A stretch of 17,961 bases of DNA. Source: an uncultured Bacilli bacterium. Its GTDB lineage: Bacteria > Bacillota_I > Bacilli_A > RF39 > UBA660. The stretch is from the NCBI GenBank assembly GCA_934095965.1, contig CAKOKR010000025.1, positions 1 through 17,961 on the forward strand, read 5' to 3'. The notes under the pieces were generated by a model. The model did not search any database. It was not told the DNA's origin and saw only the letters and a list, made by a program, of their open reading frames with translations. Shown piece by piece: positions 15,294 to 17,961 of the stretch; the stretch's first letter is position 1; the number at the start of each line of letters is the position of its first letter. The position numbers and the translations under genes were made by a program.

Positions 15294-15899
15294 ATGACGA
15301 ATGAAGAATTAAAAAGTTTTTATCTTGATTTAATTAAGGGTTTAGAAAATGGTTTAGTACCTAATCCAGATTATTCTGAACATTATTCTAAAGCACGTGA
15401 AAATAATACTTTAGAATCTTCTTTAGATGAATTAGATGATTTAAGTAAGAAGATGAATCAAGGTATAGATGTAAGTGGTTTTACAAAAGAAGCCTTTAAT
15501 AGTTTAAGTGATATTAGAGAAATAATTGATAATGATCCTTTATTTTTAAGAAATAGTGGTAATGAAGAATTTACCAAGTATTTGAATGAAGTAAGGGAAC
15601 AATTTAATATAGCAGGTGAAGCATTAACTAATGAACAAGTATTAAAAAATTGTGAAGAAGTTTTAAGTGATAATGAAGCTTTATTACAAGATGCTAATAA
15701 GAAGAAAACTGCTATAAAAAGTGATAGTAGTTTATCTATGTTAGATAAATCTATTATGTATGCTGAAGCTAATGCTTTATACGAAAAGAGATTACAAGCT
15801 AGGGATTTAGCAATTAAGGCAAGAGATGAACAAAAAGTTAAATTTGAAGCATCTTTAAATGATATGAAAAAGAATTTAAACATTAATGAAATTTATTAA
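15294..15899 (+). CDS. hypothetical helical protein
   Basis: A 201-residue, mostly alpha-helical, acidic protein that I do not recognise. It has no signal peptide, membrane segment or cysteine cluster; only Cys in the KNCEEVL stretch is seen. Several stretches have heptad-like spacing, and the C-terminal third (from about 130) reads as a long charged helix. The site gaaggga lies 11-17 bases before ATG 15294, the first good start; an ATG at 15287 is out of frame. It is the first gene of a three-gene unit, and its 3' end overlaps the next gene by 14 bases. The start of the next protein is also helical and of similar composition, suggesting that the two act together. Confidence 0.7.
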   Translation: MTNEELKSFYLDLIKGLENGLVPNPDYSEHYSKARENNTLESSLDELDDLSKKMNQGIDVSGFTKEAFNSLSDIREIIDNDPLFLRNSGNEEFTKYLNEVREQFNIAGEALTNEQVLKNCEEVLSDNEALLQDANKKKTAIKSDSSLSMLDKSIMYAEANALYEKRLQARDLAIKARDEQKVKFEASLNDMKKNLNINEIY

Positions 15900-17211
15900 T
15901 GGTATTTTAAAAAGTGTTAATAAATTAGATGTTTCATATCGTAATTTAGCTATATCTAGTGGTGCATTAGAAAAATTAGGTGATGCTATTCGTGATTTAA
16001 GAGATAAAGTAGTAGTATTTAGAAATGATGCTTTATTTGATGAAGCTAAATATAATGAAATATTAAAAAATTGTGGATTAATGAAAGCAGAAGAATCTAA
16101 GGAAGAATTAGATAAAAAGATTAGTGAAATTAAAGATACTATTGCTAAATTAGATGGTAATGTTGAGTTAATTAGTGAAGAAGTAAAGAATAATACACAA
16201 GAAAAAGAAAAAGAACCAGGATTTAGTGTTGATGATTTAATTCCTGAAGAAATTAGTTTAGATGATGTAAATAAAAAGAAAGAAGAAGTTTCTGAAGAAA
16301 GAGTGGAAGAAAAACCAGTAATTGAAGCTGAAAAACAAAGTAAGAGTATTGAAACAATTGCTGAATTAGTGGATGAATTAAAGAAGTTAAATCCAAATGC
16401 AAAGATTAGTAACATTGATGGAACTTTTACTTTAGAAGAAGATATTAATACAATTACTTTACCAAAGAATTTTAAATATGATAAGAATTTAGGTATTAAT
16501 AATAAGATAGATGATTTTATACCATATATTAGTTTAGATGTAAAAGCACCAGTAATAGAAGAAAAACAAGAAGAAACAAAGGTAGCAGAATCTGAAGTTT
16601 TTGAACAAATACCTGAAGAAAAGAAGGAAGAACCAAAAAGAGTTGATACTGCACCACAAGTTCCTAGTGGAAAATTAAAAGTTAAAAAGATAAGAAAAGC
16701 AGTAGTAGCTCCATATGTTAAATCTATTTTATGTTTTGGTTCAATTGAAGGTATTTGTTGGATACTTGGAGGATGTAATCCACTTGCATTAACATCTGCT
16801 ATTGCAGGTAGTGTTACATTAGGTGTATTAGCTCAAGGTATTTATAATAAATTAGTTAGTGCTGGAAAAGTAAAAGGTATGTATAATGAAACTGAAAGAA
16901 AAGATCCTAATTTTGAAGGTGAAGTTTGGGCTTATCCAGTACTTGATAAATTTATGAGTATGTTTAAAAATATTCGTCATAATAAGAAAAATACTAAAGA
17001 AGAAGTAAAAGAAGTTCCAGAAGAAGTTTCTGAACCAGAAAAAAAGGAAGTACCTGAAGTAAAAGAACAAGTTGTTGAAGAATTAACTCCAACACCAGTT
17101 GTTGAAAATAAGAGTGAAGAAGATATTGGATTTGAACAATTATTCCAAAATACTTTAGATAGTCAATTAGATGAAATGGAAGAAGAAAAAACTTTAGGAG
17201 GAAGAAGATAA
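15886..17211 (+). CDS. hypothetical acidic membrane protein with Glu/Pro/Val-rich segments
   Basis: A 441-residue protein of unknown function. Residues 1-100 are helical and charged, resembling the preceding protein in style. Residues 100-270 are acidic and Lys/Glu/Pro/Val-rich, with a compact piece around 160-200 (ETIAELVDELKKLNPNAKIS). Residues 278-297 and 299-320 are hydrophobic, with small residues and Gly, and may form a membrane hairpin; they are preceded by basic KLKVKKIRKAV. The tail, 345-441, is again Glu/Val/Pro-rich and ends DEMEEEKTLGGRR. No enzyme motif is seen. The start at 15886 has only a weak site (gaaaaag region), so coupling to the upstream gene through the 14-base overlap is likely. 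The frame is +1 relative to the upstream gene. Confidence 0.7.
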   Translation: MKFINGILKSVNKLDVSYRNLAISSGALEKLGDAIRDLRDKVVVFRNDALFDEAKYNEILKNCGLMKAEESKEELDKKISEIKDTIAKLDGNVELISEEVKNNTQEKEKEPGFSVDDLIPEEISLDDVNKKKEEVSEERVEEKPVIEAEKQSKSIETIAELVDELKKLNPNAKISNIDGTFTLEEDINTITLPKNFKYDKNLGINNKIDDFIPYISLDVKAPVIEEKQEETKVAESEVFEQIPEEKKEEPKRVDTAPQVPSGKLKVKKIRKAVVAPYVKSILCFGSIEGICWILGGCNPLALTSAIAGSVTLGVLAQGIYNKLVSAGKVKGMYNETERKDPNFEGEVWAYPVLDKFMSMFKNIRHNKKNTKEEVKEVPEEVSEPEKKEVPEVKEQVVEELTPTPVVENKSEEDIGFEQLFQNTLDSQLDEMEEEKTLGGRR

Positions 17212-17212
17212 T

Positions 17213-17482
17213 ATGACAGTTGATAGTGTGATTACATTAGAAAATGATGTGAATTGTTTATTACTAGAAAAAGTAAATTATGAAAATGATAATTATTTTC
17301 TAGCAGTTGTATTAACAATAGATGAAGAACCAAGTAATAATTATGTTATCTTTAAGGAAATTATTGAAGATAATGAAAATTATGTTGAAAAGGTTGAAGA
17401 TGTAAGTTTACTTAGAACATTACTAGGGCTATTTACTGTTAATGTTGATGAGTTAATTAAATGCTTACCAGATGAAATATAA
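17213..17482 (+). CDS. DUF1292 family protein (YrzB-like)
   Basis: An 89-residue cytoplasmic protein matching the DUF1292 family, small acidic proteins of Bacillota. The core is VITLENDVNC, followed by LEKVNYENDNYFLAVVL and YVIFKEIIED, and VEDVSLLRTLLGLF, the familiar order of the family. Function is not known; in many Bacillota a member sits beside yrrK and yrrL, away from the context seen here. Start at ATG 17213 is one base after the stop of the membrane protein, with the strong site aggagg at 17196-17201 inside that gene. It is the last gene of the cassette. Confidence 0.75.
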   Translation: MTVDSVITLENDVNCLLLEKVNYENDNYFLAVVLTIDEEPSNNYVIFKEIIEDNENYVEKVEDVSLLRTLLGLFTVNVDELIKCLPDEI

Positions 17483-17506
17483 AAAGTGACTTTTGTCACT
17501 TTTTTC
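17481..17506 (+). terminator. terminator of the three-gene cassette
   Basis: Perfect stem aaaaagtgac / gtcacttttt (17481-17490 and 17495-17504) with a tttt loop; the T arm continues as the tail. Being symmetrical, it can also work in reverse. Confidence 0.88.
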
Positions 17507-17517
17507 TTTACCACTTA

Positions 17518-17547
17518 TTGACTGCAGAATACAATTTGTGTTACAAT
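17518..17547 (+). promoter_or_regulatory. promoter of the secreted-protein gene
   Basis: TTGACT (17518-17523) and TACAAT (17542-17547) with an 18-base spacer. The start falls near 17554. The -10 is inside a palindrome (17542-17557). Confidence 0.65.
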
Positions 17548-17583
17548 ATGTATTGTATAAAGTATGATAATAATAGTCATACT
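17542..17583. promoter_or_regulatory. two palindromes over the promoter and leader
   Basis: TACAATA-TG-TATTGTA (17542-17557) is a perfect 7-bp inverted repeat covering the -10 element. An extra TACAAT half-site is at 17530-17535. Further down, AGTATGA and TCATACT (17561-17567 and 17577-17583) form a second inverted repeat in the leader just before the ribosome binding site. They may be operators, or the second may be an RNA hairpin; the factor is unknown. Confidence 0.45.
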
Positions 17584-17602
17584 AAAAGCGAGGAAGTAAT
17601 TT

Positions 17603-17961
17603 ATGGAAAAGAAAAAAGTAAAATTATTTAGTGCAATAGCACTAGTGGCACTAGCACTTCTAGTAGTCGGAGTAACATACGCATATTTTCAAAATCAATA
17701 TGGCTCTGCATCTAATGCAGATGTTAATGTTACAACATATACAACAGATGTACTCACATTTACAACAGGTGATGATATAAACATAGAAGCAGATCAAACA
17801 ACATTCGGAAAAGACAAAGGAAGCGTAAGTGGAGCAACATATGCAAGTGCATTATTAACTGCAAATAATAAAACTAATAAAGCAGTAGAACATTATTATT
17901 TATATTTAAATATAGAAAATAATACTTTTACTTATTCAGTTCAAGATAATAAACCAGAACT
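17603..17961 (+). CDS. secreted TasA/camelysin-like protein (partial, 3' end outside window)
   Basis: The first 119 codons of a gene cut off by the window end. Residues 1-7 are basic, 8-24 hydrophobic, and the signal ends VTYAYF, with a likely cleavage after Ala27. A short stretch of Asn/Ser/Ala-rich sequence follows, then a beta-rich region with many Thr and Val. The signal ending in TYAYF and the TTYTTDVLTF strand resemble TasA/CalY (camelysin) fibre-forming proteins, which are cut by SipW-type signal peptidases; no such peptidase is in view. ATG 17603 follows gcgaggaag. Ala/Leu/Val codons in the signal use more C- and A-ending forms than neighbours. A pilin-like or other Ig-fold surface protein is an alternative. 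Confidence 0.6.
   Translation, partial: MEKKKVKLFSAIALVALALLVVGVTYAYFQNQYGSASNADVNVTTYTTDVLTFTTGDDINIEADQTTFGKDKGSVSGATYASALLTANNKTNKAVEHYYLYLNIENNTFTYSVQDNKPE

Noticed and set aside
15880..15900. Programmed frameshift joining the 201- and 441-residue genes
   Set aside because: No slippery heptamer or downstream structure is evident; a plain overlap with ATG restart explains it.
15458..17070. Long minus-strand open frames opposite the three-gene cassette
   Set aside because: They are antisense of A-rich codons, giving Ser/Leu/Phe-rich low-complexity proteins without starts or binding sites.
1..17961. CRISPR array or complete insertion sequence
   Set aside because: No regularly spaced repeats and no intact transposase with terminal repeats were found on either strand.

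Overview
The window is AT-rich DNA (roughly 27-30% G+C by eye) with a Gram-positive, Bacillota-type gene complement: a T-box leader, a yqeG-yqeH pair, a yceD-rpmF pair, a four-cysteine ribosomal protein L32, a DUF1292 protein, strong AGGAGG-type ribosome binding sites and U-tailed terminators. It most resembles an uncultured gut Bacilli / Erysipelotrichia / RF39-like genome; that placement is an inference from gene content and composition. All intact complete genes end in TAA or TAG, and Trp is written TGG.

Left edge (1-233): a 3' half of a methionine-type tRNA begins exactly at the anticodon loop and has no matching 5' half. It is followed by a terminator and preceded by short direct repeats. 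This looks like the attachment-site scar of an integrated element lying to the left of the window. Region 232-2566 holds a Nudix hydrolase with a long unrecognised N-terminal part (minus strand) and a divergent LysR-type regulator (plus strand).

Region 2567-3829 is a mobile-element graveyard: a PD-(D/E)XK (Rpn/PDDEXK_2-like) gene broken by a single extra A in an A6 run, a decayed second copy of its tail, and an 80-base GC-rich structured stretch that may be the 3' end of an IS200/IS605 tnpB. Region 3826-6342 is an MBOAT acyltransferase plus an SGNH-like partner, an arrangement used for O-acylating surface polymers.

Region 6343-9710 is an isoleucine T-box (specifier ATC) followed by ileS. The enzyme is of the eukaryote-like type 2 and carries a swapped HIGH motif (GLHH). 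A tRNA-Arg(CCG) with its own promoter embedded in the end of ileS follows, then an ASCH-domain gene.

Region 10322-15228 is one compact operon: yqeG, yqeH, mutL, a membrane-anchored unknown, yceD and rpmF, with start/stop overlaps or very short gaps, closed by a terminator. It links ribosome assembly, mismatch repair and an uncharacterised surface protein. Region 15241-17504 is a three-gene cassette of unknown helical protein, acidic repeat-rich membrane protein and DUF1292 protein, with its own terminator. The window ends in a truncated gene for a secreted TasA/camelysin-like protein behind a strong promoter overlapped by palindromes. No single element proves a new system; the best leads are the three-gene cassette, the GLHH-type IleRS, the tRNA-Met scar and the palindrome-controlled surface protein.
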